DNA of 64,000 nucleotides from Pacificitalea manganoxidans (GCF_002504165.1 NZ_CP021404.1:2666001-2730000); one strand, 5' to 3'. Shown: positions 15,572 through 24,990, counted from the first letter of the stretch. A program made the numbers and translations. The notes: generated from the sequence alone by a model not told the origin.

Positions 15572-15641
15572 GCGGTGCCAGCCAGCGAAAGCCTGCTGGC
15601 GCCGCGTCACTTTCTGTGATGGTTTTGCCGCAGAAAACCAC
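15572..15641 (+). other. Two hairpins in the FAH-GGT intergenic gap
   Basis: GCGGTGCCAGC (15572-15582) pairs with GCTGGCGCCGC (15595-15605), 11 bp with one wobble. Further on, GGTTTT and AAAACC form a second short stem near 15621-15640. There is no clean U-tract after the first. They may attenuate or stabilise the transcript between the two genes, or mark its end. Confidence 0.4.
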
Positions 15642-15691
15642 GCAGGCTCTGTCGCGCGCCCTGACACCTGCCGTTCCGATAAGGACCTCAT

Positions 15692-17281
15692 ATGCACTTT
15701 CGTCATGACCCGGTTTACTCCTCGCGCCGCTCGCCCGTGCTGGCCGACAACGTCGTTGCCACCTCGCAGCCGCTGGCCACCCAAGCCGGGCTGCGCATTT
15801 TGCAGCAGGGCGGCAACGCGGTGGACGCCGCCATCGCCACCGCCGCCGCGCTGACCATTGTCGAGCCCAGCGGCAACGGCCTTGGGTCCGACGCGTTCTG
15901 CATTCTGTGGGACGGCACACAGCTGCATGGCCTTAACGCCTCTGGCCGCGCCCCCGCAGCATGGGGGCCGGAGCGTTTCCCGCAGGGCATGCCGCAAATC
16001 GGAGTCGACAGCGTCACCGTGCCGGGCGCGATCAGCGCGTGGGTCGCGCTCTCCGAGAAATTCGGCAAGCTCGATCTCGCCACGGTGCTCGCGCCAGCGA
16101 TCAGCTATGCCGAAGACGGATTCGTGGTATCTCCGGTGATCGCCAGCCTCTGGGCCAAGGCCGCGAAAAAGCTGGGCGACCAACCCGGCTTTGCTGAGAC
16201 TTTCCTGCCCGAAGGCCGCGCCCCGCGCGCTGGCGAGCGGTTCCGCAACCCCGGCGCCGCCAGCACCCTGCGCGCCATCGCGGAGACCGGCGGAAAAGCC
16301 TTCTACGAAGGCGAGATTGCCGAGAAAATCGCCGCCTTCCTACAGGCCAACGGCGGCGCAATGACCACCGACGATCTGGCTGCGCATCGCGCCGATTGGT
16401 GCGGCACGGTTCACCAAAGCTTCGGCAACACCGAACTGCATGAAATCCCGCCCAATGGCCAAGGCATTGCCGCGCTGATGGCGCTCGGCATCCTCGAACA
16501 CACCGCGATCCGCGATTACGGCCCCGATGATCTTGCGGCCATTCACCTGCAGATCGAGGCGATCAAGCTGGCCTATCGTGACCTGCACGCCTATGTCGCC
16601 GACCGCGAATATATGACCGCGGTCGACGAAACCGCCCTGCTCGACCCGGCCTACCTTAAAACACGCGCCGCGCTGATCGATCCTGAGCGGGCCATCGATC
16701 ACGGTGTCGGCGCTCCGACCCGCGGCGGCACGGTGCTGCTCGCCACCGCCGATGCCTCGGGCATGATGGTCAGCTACATTCAATCGAACTACGCCGGTTT
16801 CGGGTCTGGCGTGGTGGTTCCGGGCATCGGCGTTTCACTGCAAAACCGGGGGTCTGGCTTCACCACCACTCCGGGTCATCCCAATTGCGTGGCGGGTGGC
16901 AAACGCCCGTTCCACACCATCATCCCCGGGTTCGCGATGGAGGGCGGCGCGCCGCTGATGGCCTTTGGCATGATGGGTGGTCCGATTCAGGCCCAGGGTC
17001 ATGTGCAGCTGCTTCTGCGGACCAGATTGTGGGGTCAGGACGTGCAGACCGCCGCCGATGCGCCGCGCTGGCGGATGCTGGCCGGGCTCGATGTGGCCTG
17101 CGAGCCCACGCTCTCGGCTGAGGTGATCGAAGGGCTGCGGGCGCTGGGACACCAGATCACGGTGGAAGCGCCGGACAACGCATTTGGATTTGGCGGCGCA
17201 CAGTTGGTGCAGCGCCTGCCGGAGGGTGGCTATGCCGCCGGATCGGACCCGCGCAAGGATGGCCAAGCGGCTGGCTTCTGA
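15692..17281 (+). CDS. Gamma-glutamyltransferase family protein (YwrD-like, cytoplasmic)
   Basis: Ntn-hydrolase of the gamma-glutamyltranspeptidase family, 529 residues, normally matured by autocleavage before a threonine nucleophile. The first half has SQPLATQAGLRILQQGGNAVDAAIA and the EPSGNGLGSDAF glycine loop; the second begins at RGG-Thr347-VLLATAD with FGSGVVVPGIG following. The nucleophile context differs from classical TTH and matches YwrD-type members. No signal peptide is visible, so it should act in the cytosol, on an imported gamma-glutamyl or amide compound. It follows the FAH gene and precedes a transporter. Confidence 0.88.
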   Translation: MHFRHDPVYSSRRSPVLADNVVATSQPLATQAGLRILQQGGNAVDAAIATAAALTIVEPSGNGLGSDAFCILWDGTQLHGLNASGRAPAAWGPERFPQGMPQIGVDSVTVPGAISAWVALSEKFGKLDLATVLAPAISYAEDGFVVSPVIASLWAKAAKKLGDQPGFAETFLPEGRAPRAGERFRNPGAASTLRAIAETGGKAFYEGEIAEKIAAFLQANGGAMTTDDLAAHRADWCGTVHQSFGNTELHEIPPNGQGIAALMALGILEHTAIRDYGPDDLAAIHLQIEAIKLAYRDLHAYVADREYMTAVDETALLDPAYLKTRAALIDPERAIDHGVGAPTRGGTVLLATADASGMMVSYIQSNYAGFGSGVVVPGIGVSLQNRGSGFTTTPGHPNCVAGGKRPFHTIIPGFAMEGGAPLMAFGMMGGPIQAQGHVQLLLRTRLWGQDVQTAADAPRWRMLAGLDVACEPTLSAEVIEGLRALGHQITVEAPDNAFGFGGAQLVQRLPEGGYAAGSDPRKDGQAAGF

Positions 17282-17313
17282 TCTGATCATTCCCTGACAC
17301 GGAGACATCCGGA

Positions 17314-18291
17314 ATGGATTTTCTCAATCGTATCGGCATCGACCGTTACATGCTTCTACTGGTGGGCACGGTGGCGCTGGGGGTTTTGGCCCCGGCGTCA
17401 GGCCTCGCGGCGGAGTTGCTGGGGCACGTCACCTTCTGGGCGGTGGCGCTGCTGTTTTTCCTTTACGGTGCCAAGCTGGAGCCCGCCGCGGTAAAGGCCG
17501 GGCTCGCCAATTGGCGGTTGCAGGGGCTGACCCTTGCCGCCACCTACCTGATGTTTCCGGTGGTGGGACTTGCGATTGCCACGCTGACCAGTCCGCTGCT
17601 TGGCGCAACTGTGACGCTGGGCCTGCTGTTTCTGGCCGTGCTGCCCTCGACGGTGCAAAGCTCGATCGCCTTTACGGGCATGGCGGGCGGCAATGTGCCC
17701 GCCGCGATCTGTGCCGCCTCGGTATCGAACCTCATCGGCGTGGTTCTGACGCCGCTTCTGGTCGCCGCGCTGCTGCATACTGGCGATGGCGGTATCCGGC
17801 TTGATGCGGTGCTCAAGATCGCGACCCAGATCCTGCTGCCTTTCCTTCTGGGTCAGCTCACCCGACCGTGGATCGGGGGGCAGGTGCGCAAACATAAAAC
17901 CCTGACGCTGATCGTAGATCGCGGCGCGATTCTGTTGATCGTCTTCTCGGCCTTCAGCGCAGGCACGGTTTCGGGGCTCTGGGCCTCGCTGCCGGTGGCG
18001 ACGCTGAGCCTGTTGGCGTTGGTCGTCTTGGCCTTTCTAACGATCACGATGACGCTCATGGTCTGGGCGGGGCGCGTCTTTGGTCTCGAACGGGCCGACA
18101 GGGCGGTTCTATTTTATTGCGGGTCTACCAAAAGCCTTGCCTCCGGGCTTCCGATCGCGACGGCCCTCTTTCCGCCGGCGGATCTTGCCGCCATCGTTTT
18201 GCCGCTGATGATCTACCATATGGCGCAACTTCTGGTCTGTGCTTATGCCTCGCAGAAGGCATCGCGGGCCCTCGCCACGGCTGGGGAGTAA
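17314..18291 (+). CDS. Bile-acid:sodium symporter (SBF) family transporter
   Basis: Inner-membrane protein of 325 residues with nine to ten hydrophobic segments. The family motif region VLPSTVQSSIAFTGMAGGNVPAA and the later FCGSTKSLASGLPIA correspond to the two crossover helices of the YfeH/SBF-like branch. This branch is not known to carry bile acids in bacteria; substrates are mostly unassigned organic anions. It follows the GGT gene by 32 bases, suggesting it imports or exports a substrate or product of that enzyme. Confidence 0.87.
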   Translation: MDFLNRIGIDRYMLLLVGTVALGVLAPASGLAAELLGHVTFWAVALLFFLYGAKLEPAAVKAGLANWRLQGLTLAATYLMFPVVGLAIATLTSPLLGATVTLGLLFLAVLPSTVQSSIAFTGMAGGNVPAAICAASVSNLIGVVLTPLLVAALLHTGDGGIRLDAVLKIATQILLPFLLGQLTRPWIGGQVRKHKTLTLIVDRGAILLIVFSAFSAGTVSGLWASLPVATLSLLALVVLAFLTITMTLMVWAGRVFGLERADRAVLFYCGSTKSLASGLPIATALFPPADLAAIVLPLMIYHMAQLLVCAYASQKASRALATAGE

Positions 18292-18343
18292 GCCCAAGGC
18301 GGGCGGGGTCTGGCGCGCAGCCGCCGTCCCCGACCCGGCCGGG

Positions 18344-18949
18344 TCAAGCCCCGAGCACCAGCGAAAGCGCGATCAGCAGCATCGTCACGGCCACGGCCAC
18401 ATCCAGCGCGCGCCACGCGGCGGGCCGGGCGAATAGCGGCGCCATAAGCCGCGCGCCAAAACCCAAAGCCGTAAAGAAACACAGCGACGCAAGCATCGCC
18501 CCTGCCCCGAAATGCCATCGCTCCGCGCCGAACTGCGCCGAAATCGAACCCAGCAGCAGCACCGTGTCCAGATAGACATGCGGGTTCGCCCATGTCAGCA
18601 TCAGACAGGTGGCCAGCACGGGCCAAAGCCGCTGCGCCCCTTGTCCATCGGGATCTAGCGCCTCTGCCGGGCCCAGCGCACGGCGCAGCGCCAACAGCCC
18701 GTAGACCATCAGGAACGCGGCGCCGGCATAGCGCATCAGCGAGGCGATCCACGGCGCGCCATCCAGCAATACCGAAGCCCCGGCGACACCTGCCGCGATC
18801 AGCAGCGCATCGGACCCCGCGCAAATCACCACCAGCGGCAAGACATGACTACGGCGCAGCCCATGCCGCAGCACAAAGGCATTCTGCGCCCCGATGGCCA
18901 TGATCAGCCCAAGGCCAAGGCTGAAACCGCTAACAAAGGCTTGGGTCAC
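18344..18949 (-). CDS. LysE/ArgO-family basic amino acid exporter
   Basis: Inner-membrane exporter of 201 residues with five to six hydrophobic segments and the hallmark GLIMAIGAQNAFVLRHGL near the N-terminus and ANPHVYLDTVLLLG in the middle, as in LysE/ArgO for lysine or arginine export. The start is taken as GTG at 18949, with GGAG upstream and a family-like N-terminus; the frame to 19012 adds a non-family segment overlapping the promoter. It is divergent from a LysG/ArgP-type regulator, the standard pairing. Confidence 0.9.
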   Translation of the reverse strand: MTQAFVSGFSLGLGLIMAIGAQNAFVLRHGLRRSHVLPLVVICAGSDALLIAAGVAGASVLLDGAPWIASLMRYAGAAFLMVYGLLALRRALGPAEALDPDGQGAQRLWPVLATCLMLTWANPHVYLDTVLLLGSISAQFGAERWHFGAGAMLASLCFFTALGFGARLMAPLFARPAAWRALDVAVAVTMLLIALSLVLGA

Positions 18950-19045
18950 GGGGAGGCTCCGGTGTGGGATCTGTTCCCGGTTGGACTTAGCTACGCCGCA
19001 AGATAAGCTCAATTTATATGATCTACGGCGAATTAAGGCTGGCTA
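18950..19045. promoter_or_regulatory. Divergent lysE/lysG control region
   Basis: This 96-bp gap contains a CTTA-N14-TAAG dyad (about 18995-19016) followed by an AT-rich stretch, in keeping with LysR-type T-N11-A sites. No precise operator can be fixed from one sequence. Confidence 0.35.
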
Positions 19046-19942
19046 ATGCTCGACTATCCTGCACTTCTGGCGCTTGCCGCTGTGGTGGAGACTGGCAGTT
19101 TTGATCGCGCGGCGGCCCGGCTGGCAGTGACGCCCTCCGCGATTTCCCAGCGGATCCGCCAATTGGAAGAACGCACCGGCACAGCGCTCGTCGTGCGGGG
19201 CCAGCCCGCCCGCGCGACAGCCGTTGGCGCGCGGCTGGTGCGCCATGTCGGGGAAACCCGGTTGATGGAGGCCCGGCTGGCGCAGGATATCGCCGCTGAT
19301 CTGCCCGCCCCCTTGATGGTCGATGGCCCGCGCCCGGTGCGGGTTGCGGTGAACGCCGACAGTCTTGCGACATGGTTTATCGAGGCCATGCGCAGCGCGC
19401 CGGAGTTTCTGTTCGATCTGGTGATCGACGATCAGGACCATTCCGCCGACTGGCTGCGCCGGGGCGAGGTCTCGGCGGCGGTCAGCGCCCATGACGGCGT
19501 GATCCCCGGATGCGACCGCATTGATCTGGGTGTCATGCGTTACCGGATCGTGACCGCGCCCAGCTTTCTTGAGCGCTGGTGCCCCGATGGGGTCACCGCG
19601 GAGGCGCTCTCTCAGGCCCCTGCCCTGACCTACGATCTGAAGGACGGTCTGCAACGCCGCTGGTCGCGCGCGGTGTTCGGGCATGAGATCGTGATGCCGA
19701 CCCATTGGCTGCCCTCATCCCATGGCTTTGCCGAGGCCGCGCGGGCTGGGCTTGGCTACGGGGCCAACCCGGAATTGCTGATCCGGGAGGATCTGGCGAC
19801 GGGACGACTGGTGGAGTTGATCCCCGACACGCCGCTCGACGTGCCGCTGGCGTGGCAGGTGGGACGCCTGATTGCGCCCGCGCTGGCTCCGCTCACGGCC
19901 TCTGTGCGCAAAGCGTGGCGCGCGGCGGCTGGCCAAGCGTGA
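19046..19942 (+). CDS. LysR-family regulator, LysG/ArgP type
   Basis: LysR regulator of 298 residues. The N-terminal helix-turn-helix has LALAAVVETGSFDRAAARLAVTPSAISQRIRQLEE, with the ArgP-type start LDYPALLALAAV. The effector domain follows from about residue 90 (VRVAVNADSLATWF, also typical of ArgP/LysG). This subfamily senses lysine or arginine and activates the divergent exporter gene. The pairing with lysE strongly supports that role. Confidence 0.92.
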   Translation: MLDYPALLALAAVVETGSFDRAAARLAVTPSAISQRIRQLEERTGTALVVRGQPARATAVGARLVRHVGETRLMEARLAQDIAADLPAPLMVDGPRPVRVAVNADSLATWFIEAMRSAPEFLFDLVIDDQDHSADWLRRGEVSAAVSAHDGVIPGCDRIDLGVMRYRIVTAPSFLERWCPDGVTAEALSQAPALTYDLKDGLQRRWSRAVFGHEIVMPTHWLPSSHGFAEAARAGLGYGANPELLIREDLATGRLVELIPDTPLDVPLAWQVGRLIAPALAPLTASVRKAWRAAAGQA

Positions 19943-19958
19943 CCGCCACCGCGCTGGC

Positions 19959-20525
19959 TCAGCTGGCGAGGTAATCCTCGCTCCAGCCCAAGGCACGCAT
20001 CTCGTCGCGGCGGGCGGGCGTCGCATCGCGGGTCAGGAACTCATCGAATTGCGGCGGCGGCGCGATCGAGGTCGCCGCCAGCATCGCATGAACCTGTCCC
20101 CGGTGATGCGTGGCATGATGGGACATGTGCAGCAGCAATTCCGGCAAAGGCTCCCGCTGCACGCGATCCGGGCGGTGCACTTCGACCACGCGATCCAGAT
20201 CCGCCGGGGCCAGCCCTTCACAAAAATCGATCAGCCGCTGATCCACCTCGGCCTGCGCGGCGATCAGGTCGTCAAGGTCGGGGTAAGGCTCTGGCGTCTC
20301 GCGGTGAGAGAAACCGGTGGTGCCCCCTTCGAGCGCATCGACATAAAAAAGATCGACAGTAAGCAGGTGGTTGAGCGTTGACCGCAGCGACGGAAAGAAA
20401 CCGCTGCGCGGCGCCTCCCATTCACTGGGGGCAAGCTGGCGAAGCGTCTGGCCAAGGCGAAAATTGGTCAGTCGGTTGTTCCGCGCCATCAGGCGGAACG
20501 GGCGGGTCGGATCCTGAGAGTTCAT
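19959..20525 (-). CDS. DinB-family metal-binding protein
   Basis: Four-helix-bundle protein of 188 residues. DinB/YfiT features are the first metal His in LNHLLTVDLFYVDAL and the HATHHRGQVHAML run that supplies two further His ligands. The biochemical role in this subfamily is unknown; some members are thiol transferases using bacillithiol or mycothiol. The ATG at 20525 is used because upstream sequence in the frame is not family-like. It converges on the LysR gene. Confidence 0.9.
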   Translation of the reverse strand: MNSQDPTRPFRLMARNNRLTNFRLGQTLRQLAPSEWEAPRSGFFPSLRSTLNHLLTVDLFYVDALEGGTTGFSHRETPEPYPDLDDLIAAQAEVDQRLIDFCEGLAPADLDRVVEVHRPDRVQREPLPELLLHMSHHATHHRGQVHAMLAATSIAPPPQFDEFLTRDATPARRDEMRALGWSEDYLAS

Positions 20526-20611
20526 GCGCCTGTCTAGCATGTCCTGCAGCGCATAGGGAACCGCAGTGCCGCAAGGGCCGGACGGGCAAGGGGCCAGACG
20601 GGCAACGGGCG

Positions 20612-21028
20612 CTACGGCCCCCGGCGGTCCGCTGTGCCGGTCCAGTTGCGCAGGGTTTCCAAATAGATCCCGAAGGGCCGGCTGAGCAGGATCATAAAGA
20701 CGATCGCGGTCATGACCGCTGCGCCGATCTCGGCCCATGTTGCGCCCGCCACGACGAGGGTGGTGATATAGACCGGCACCTGAAACGCGACGAACGCGAC
20801 AATGTCGGTCAGGGTGACGCTGATCCAGCGCGCGGGCTGGAACCGCGCGAAGACCCAGTCGCGCCACAGGCCATAGGGGCGGGACGTGGCCAGCATGACC
20901 GGGATCATGATCAACCGGGCGATCAGCACCTGCCCCGGCGCCATGCCCGCGATCAACAGCTCGCTCAGCGCGGCAATGGTGGTGAAAAACACCAACGACG
21001 CCGCCGTATCGACGAGGTAGCTTTTCAT
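20612..21028 (-). CDS. alaE: L-alanine exporter AlaE
   Basis: Small inner-membrane protein of 138 residues with four hydrophobic segments. The match to AlaE is clear in the RLIMIPVMLATSRPYGLWRDW region (E. coli has RLVAIPVNI..WPYGMYRD) and DIVAFVAFQVPVYITTLVVAGA. AlaE exports L-alanine to prevent toxic build-up. The ATG at 21028 fits family N-termini; six further codons are open upstream. It lies near lysE, so two amino acid exporters sit within 3 kb. Confidence 0.88.
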   Translation of the reverse strand: MKSYLVDTAASLVFFTTIAALSELLIAGMAPGQVLIARLIMIPVMLATSRPYGLWRDWVFARFQPARWISVTLTDIVAFVAFQVPVYITTLVVAGATWAEIGAAVMTAIVFMILLSRPFGIYLETLRNWTGTADRRGP

Positions 21029-21149
21029 GCCAGTCCGATGCACCACTGGCCGAAGATCAAGCTGCGCCCGGCGATCCGCACCCCCGGCGCGTAAAAAAGG
21101 GCGACCCGCTGCCGGATCGCCCCTGTCAGGTCGTCATGCGTGGCGCGGC

Positions 21150-21890
21150 TCAAAGCTGCTCCATCACCTCGTCACTGGCTTCGAAGTTGGTGGTGACCTT
21201 CTGCACGTCATCATCATCTTCGAGCGCGTCGATCAGCTTCATCAGCTTCTGCATGCCGTCGAGATCCATCTCGGTCGTGGTCGTCGGCTTCCAGATCAGC
21301 TTGGTCGTGCTGCTTTCGCCCAGATCGGCCTCTAGTGCGGTCGAAACCTCGTTCAGGTCGGTATCGGCGCAGTAGATGACATGCCCGTCATCGGAGCTTT
21401 CGACATCCTCGGCGCCCGCTTCGATCGCGGCCATCATTACGGTGTCGTAGTCACCCACCGACGCGGGATAGACGATTTCGCCCTTCCGCTCGAACATGAA
21501 CGACACCGACCCGGTTTCGCCCAGATTGCCGCCGTTCTTCGAGAAGGTCGAGCGCACTGTCGAGGCGGTGCGATTGCGGTTATCGGTCATCGCTTCGACG
21601 ATCACCGCGACGCCGTTGGGGCCGTAACCTTCGTAGCGGATCTCTTCGTAGGTATCGGCATCGCCGCCCTGTGATTTCTTGATCGCGCGTTCGATCACGT
21701 CCTTGGGCACCGAGACCGACTTGGCCTCCTTGACCGCGAGCCGCAGGCGCGGGTTTTTCTCGGGGTCAGGGTCGCCCATCTTTGCGGCGACGGTGATTTC
21801 CTTGCTCAGCTTGGAGAAGAGCTTGGACCGGGCAGCGTCCTGCCGGCCCTTGCGATGCTGGATGTTGGCCCATTTGGAATGGCCTGCCAT
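21150..21890 (-). CDS. YebC/PmpR family protein
   Basis: Protein of 246 residues with the fixed N-terminus [20 protein letters not shown], the middle [17 protein letters not shown] block and an acidic C-terminal region ([15 protein letters not shown]). Family members were long called transcription regulators; recent work on YebC-type proteins points to ribosome association that relieves stalling at proline runs. Start at 21890 has GGAG upstream. It is a single gene in the same direction as pitA. Confidence 0.93.
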   Translation of the reverse strand: MAGHSKWANIQHRKGRQDAARSKLFSKLSKEITVAAKMGDPDPEKNPRLRLAVKEAKSVSVPKDVIERAIKKSQGGDADTYEEIRYEGYGPNGVAVIVEAMTDNRNRTASTVRSTFSKNGGNLGETGSVSFMFERKGEIVYPASVGDYDTVMMAAIEAGAEDVESSDDGHVIYCADTDLNEVSTALEADLGESSTTKLIWKPTTTTEMDLDGMQKLMKLIDALEDDDDVQKVTTNFEASDEVMEQL

Positions 21891-21988
21891 GATGCGCTCC
21901 ACGTCGGTCTTTTCGGATTTCGCCCGTCTATAGGCAGAGCGACGGGTCCGGGCAATCCCCCTCGCGGAGATTGGCGGCTCTCACCGCG

Positions 21989-23464
21989 TCAGGGCGCCAG
22001 CTGTTCCAGCACGAGAAAGATCACCCCCGACATCAACGCTGCCGCCGGGACGGTGATGACCCATGCCGCAACGATGGTCATGAAATGCGACCGGCGCACC
22101 AGTCTGCGGCGGCGGCGTTCCTCGCGGGCAATGACCTTGCCCGGCTTGGCCGGATGCAGCTTGCGCGCGCGCCGCGCCATATACCATTCCCGAAAGAAGC
22201 CGACCCCGAACACCCCGCCCACGGCGATATGGGTCGACGAGACGGGCAACCCCAGCCATGAGGCCACGATCACGGTCAGCGCCGCCGACAGTGCCACACA
22301 ATAGGCGCGCATCGGGTTGAGCTTGGTGATCTGGCTGCCCACCATGCGGATCAGTTTCGGCCCGAACAGAAACAGGCCAAAGCTAATACCGAACGCGCCG
22401 ATCATCATCACCCAGAACGGCACCGCCACTGCGCCCGATAGGGTCGCCGTCTCCAGAACCGCCACGATAGCCGCAAGCGGGCCGACGGCATTGGCGACGT
22501 CATTGGCCCCATGCGCAAAGGACAGCAGCGCCGCCGACAGCACCAGTGGCAGGCCAAACAGCACCTTGAGCGAACGGTTGCGGTTTTCCAGCCCTTCGGA
22601 CCGGCGCGCGACGAGCGGACGGGCGATGGCCCAAGTGCCCAGCGCAACGAGCAGCCCCAGCAAAATGGCCACAGGCAGGTCGATGTCGATCAGCCGCTTC
22701 AGCCCCTTTACCGTCAGGTAAGTGGTGAATGCCCCCGCCATCACCGCGACCAGAATCGGCACCCAGACCCGCGCGGCGGCCAGTTTATCCTCGCGGTAGA
22801 TGATGCGGCTTTTGATCAGCGCCAGAAACGCCGCCGCGATCACCCCGCCCAATACGGGCGAAATCACCCAGCTGGCCGCGATGGCGCCCATCGTGGGCCA
22901 GCTGACAGCGCCCAGACCGGCCGCCGCGATGCCCGCGCCCATGACCCCGCCGACGACGGAATGGGTGGTGGAGACCGGCGCACCGACCAGCGTCGCAAGG
23001 TTCACCCACAGCGCAGAGGAGACGAGCGCCGCCATCATCGCGTAGATGAATACGGTGTTATCGGTAAAGGCGTCTGGGCTGACGATGCCCTTGGCGATGG
23101 TCGACACCACATCGCCCCCCGCCAGCAACGCGCCCGCGCTTTCGCACACTGCCGCGATGATGATCGCCCCGCCCATGGTCAGCGCATTCGCACCCACCGC
23201 AGGCCCCATGTTGTTGGCGACGTCATTGGCCCCGATATTCAGCGCCATATAGGCCCCGAACACCGCCGCCGCGACGAGGATCACCCCGTCATGGCCGACG
23301 CCCGCGAACACCGCCGCCGCGATCCCCGCCACGACCATGAAGGCCAGCGCGACGCCGATCCCCACGGTGGAGCGCGACAGGTATTGTGTCGCATATTCCA
23401 CCTGGCTGATCCGGTTGAGATCCTTGTCCAGTGTCTTCCACTGGTTGGGATTGTCAGTCGCCAT
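21989..23464 (-). CDS. Inorganic phosphate transporter, PiT family
   Basis: Inner-membrane phosphate:cation symporter of 491 residues with about eleven hydrophobic segments. The two inverted PiT signatures are visible: NIGANDVANNMGPAVGANAL near residue 77 and FAHGANDVANAVGPLAA near 320, each paired with a later S-T-T-H or S-S-T-H motif (APVSTTHSVVG, LPVSSTHIAVG). A cytosolic loop lies between the halves. No phoU-like gene (DUF47) accompanies it here. Confidence 0.93.
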   Translation of the reverse strand: MATDNPNQWKTLDKDLNRISQVEYATQYLSRSTVGIGVALAFMVVAGIAAAVFAGVGHDGVILVAAAVFGAYMALNIGANDVANNMGPAVGANALTMGGAIIIAAVCESAGALLAGGDVVSTIAKGIVSPDAFTDNTVFIYAMMAALVSSALWVNLATLVGAPVSTTHSVVGGVMGAGIAAAGLGAVSWPTMGAIAASWVISPVLGGVIAAAFLALIKSRIIYREDKLAAARVWVPILVAVMAGAFTTYLTVKGLKRLIDIDLPVAILLGLLVALGTWAIARPLVARRSEGLENRNRSLKVLFGLPLVLSAALLSFAHGANDVANAVGPLAAIVAVLETATLSGAVAVPFWVMMIGAFGISFGLFLFGPKLIRMVGSQITKLNPMRAYCVALSAALTVIVASWLGLPVSSTHIAVGGVFGVGFFREWYMARRARKLHPAKPGKVIAREERRRRRLVRRSHFMTIVAAWVITVPAAALMSGVIFLVLEQLAP

Positions 23465-23619
23465 TCGCTCATCGCTCCGTTTCGCAGGCCCCGGACCGCG
23501 CCGGAGCCTCGCGCTGCTAACGGCGAATCAGGCTCAGATCAAGAAATGCCCGTCAGCCTGCCGTCACAGGAGGGTTAGGATTGCCCCCCTGCGCTGCACG
23601 TCTGCGGCCTTCGGTGCGG

Positions 23620-24990
23620 TTATCCGACCTCCGCAAAGACCCGCGTCAGGGCCTGTTCCAGCTTCTCGAACATCTCGTCCATCTGGGCGTCGGTCATGAT
23701 AAACGGCGGGCAGAGCACCACGGCCTGCCCCAGCGGGCGACAGATCAGCCCGGCATCGGTGGAAGCGTTGGCGATACGCTCGGACACCGACAGGCTGCCG
23801 TCAAAGGGCACCTTGCCTGCCTTGTCCTGCACGGCCTCCAGCGCGCCCATTAGGCCCATGCCGCGCGCCTCGCCGATATGGTCCATCTGTGCCAGACGAG
23901 CCATGCCAGCCTCGAACCGGGGGGTCAGCGCGCGCACGTTGTCCAGCAGACCTTCGTTCAAAATGACGTCGATCGCCTTCAGCGCGATGGCGCAGCCTAC
24001 CGGATGACCGGAGGCTGTAAAGCCATGCGGAAATTCCTCGATCGCCTCCGCCGCGTCCTGCATCCGGTCGGCAAGGTCGGGGCCAAGGATCACCGCGCCC
24101 ATCGGGAAATACCCGGCGGTCATGGCCTTTGACGCGATGATCGCGTCAGGCATGAAATCCAGCGACTGGCAGCCCCAGACCGCGCCGGTGCGCCCGAAGC
24201 CGCAGATCACCTCGTCGGAGACCAGCGGGATGCCGTGGCGTTTCAGGATCGGGGCGATGGTCTGGAAGTAGCCCTCGGGCGGGACGATCACCCCGCCTGC
24301 CCCCATCACCGGCTCGGCCACGAACGCAGCGATGCTGGCGGCCCCTTCGCGGGCGATGGTGTCCTCCAGCTCCGCCCCGAGACGCGCGGTGTAGTCGGCC
24401 TCGCTTTCGCCATCGCGCCCCTCGCGCCAATAATGCGGGCAGCCCAGATGAATAAACCCGTCGAGCGGCAGGCCGAACACGTCGTTATAGGGCTTTCCCG
24501 TCATGGAGGCCGAGACCACCGTGACCCCGTGATAGCTATTCTTGCGGGTCAGGATTTTACGCGCTTGCGGGCGGCCCTCGGCACGGTTGAGAAACCACAG
24601 CATCTTGACCAGCGTATCGTTCGCCTCGGAGCCGGAGTTCGTGTAGAACACCTTGCCCCGCGCGAAAGGCGACACCTCGATCAGCTTTTCCGACAACATC
24701 ACGGTCTGATCGCTCATCCGTCCGAAAAACGCGTGATAGCCGGGAAACCGGTCATATTGCGCCTTTGCGGCGGCGGCGAGGCCCGGATGGTCAAAGCCCG
24801 CAACCATGTTCCACAGACCCGAATTGGCATCCAGATAGCGGCGTCCCTGCACATCCACGACATAGGGGCCCTCGCCATGGGTCAGCACGACCGTGCCGCG
24901 CTCATGGATCGTCGGCAGATCGGTGAACCCGTAGAAGCTCGCAGCCTCGGCGCGGGCTTCCCAGCTTTGGGGAGTGGAAGTATCGGGCAT
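23620..24990 (-). CDS. Class III aminotransferase (omega-aminotransferase type)
   Basis: PLP-dependent aminotransferase, fold type I, 456 residues. TNSGSEAND (118-125) binds the cofactor phosphate, Asp259 in VSDEVICGFGRTG holds the pyridine nitrogen, and Lys288 in DAIIASKAMTAGYFPMG forms the Schiff base. Overall it resembles omega-amino acid/pyruvate and taurine-pyruvate-type aminotransferases; the amine donor cannot be fixed. It is divergent from a LysR gene that may control it. Confidence 0.92.
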   Translation of the reverse strand: MPDTSTPQSWEARAEAASFYGFTDLPTIHERGTVVLTHGEGPYVVDVQGRRYLDANSGLWNMVAGFDHPGLAAAAKAQYDRFPGYHAFFGRMSDQTVMLSEKLIEVSPFARGKVFYTNSGSEANDTLVKMLWFLNRAEGRPQARKILTRKNSYHGVTVVSASMTGKPYNDVFGLPLDGFIHLGCPHYWREGRDGESEADYTARLGAELEDTIAREGAASIAAFVAEPVMGAGGVIVPPEGYFQTIAPILKRHGIPLVSDEVICGFGRTGAVWGCQSLDFMPDAIIASKAMTAGYFPMGAVILGPDLADRMQDAAEAIEEFPHGFTASGHPVGCAIALKAIDVILNEGLLDNVRALTPRFEAGMARLAQMDHIGEARGMGLMGALEAVQDKAGKVPFDGSLSVSERIANASTDAGLICRPLGQAVVLCPPFIMTDAQMDEMFEKLEQALTRVFAEVG

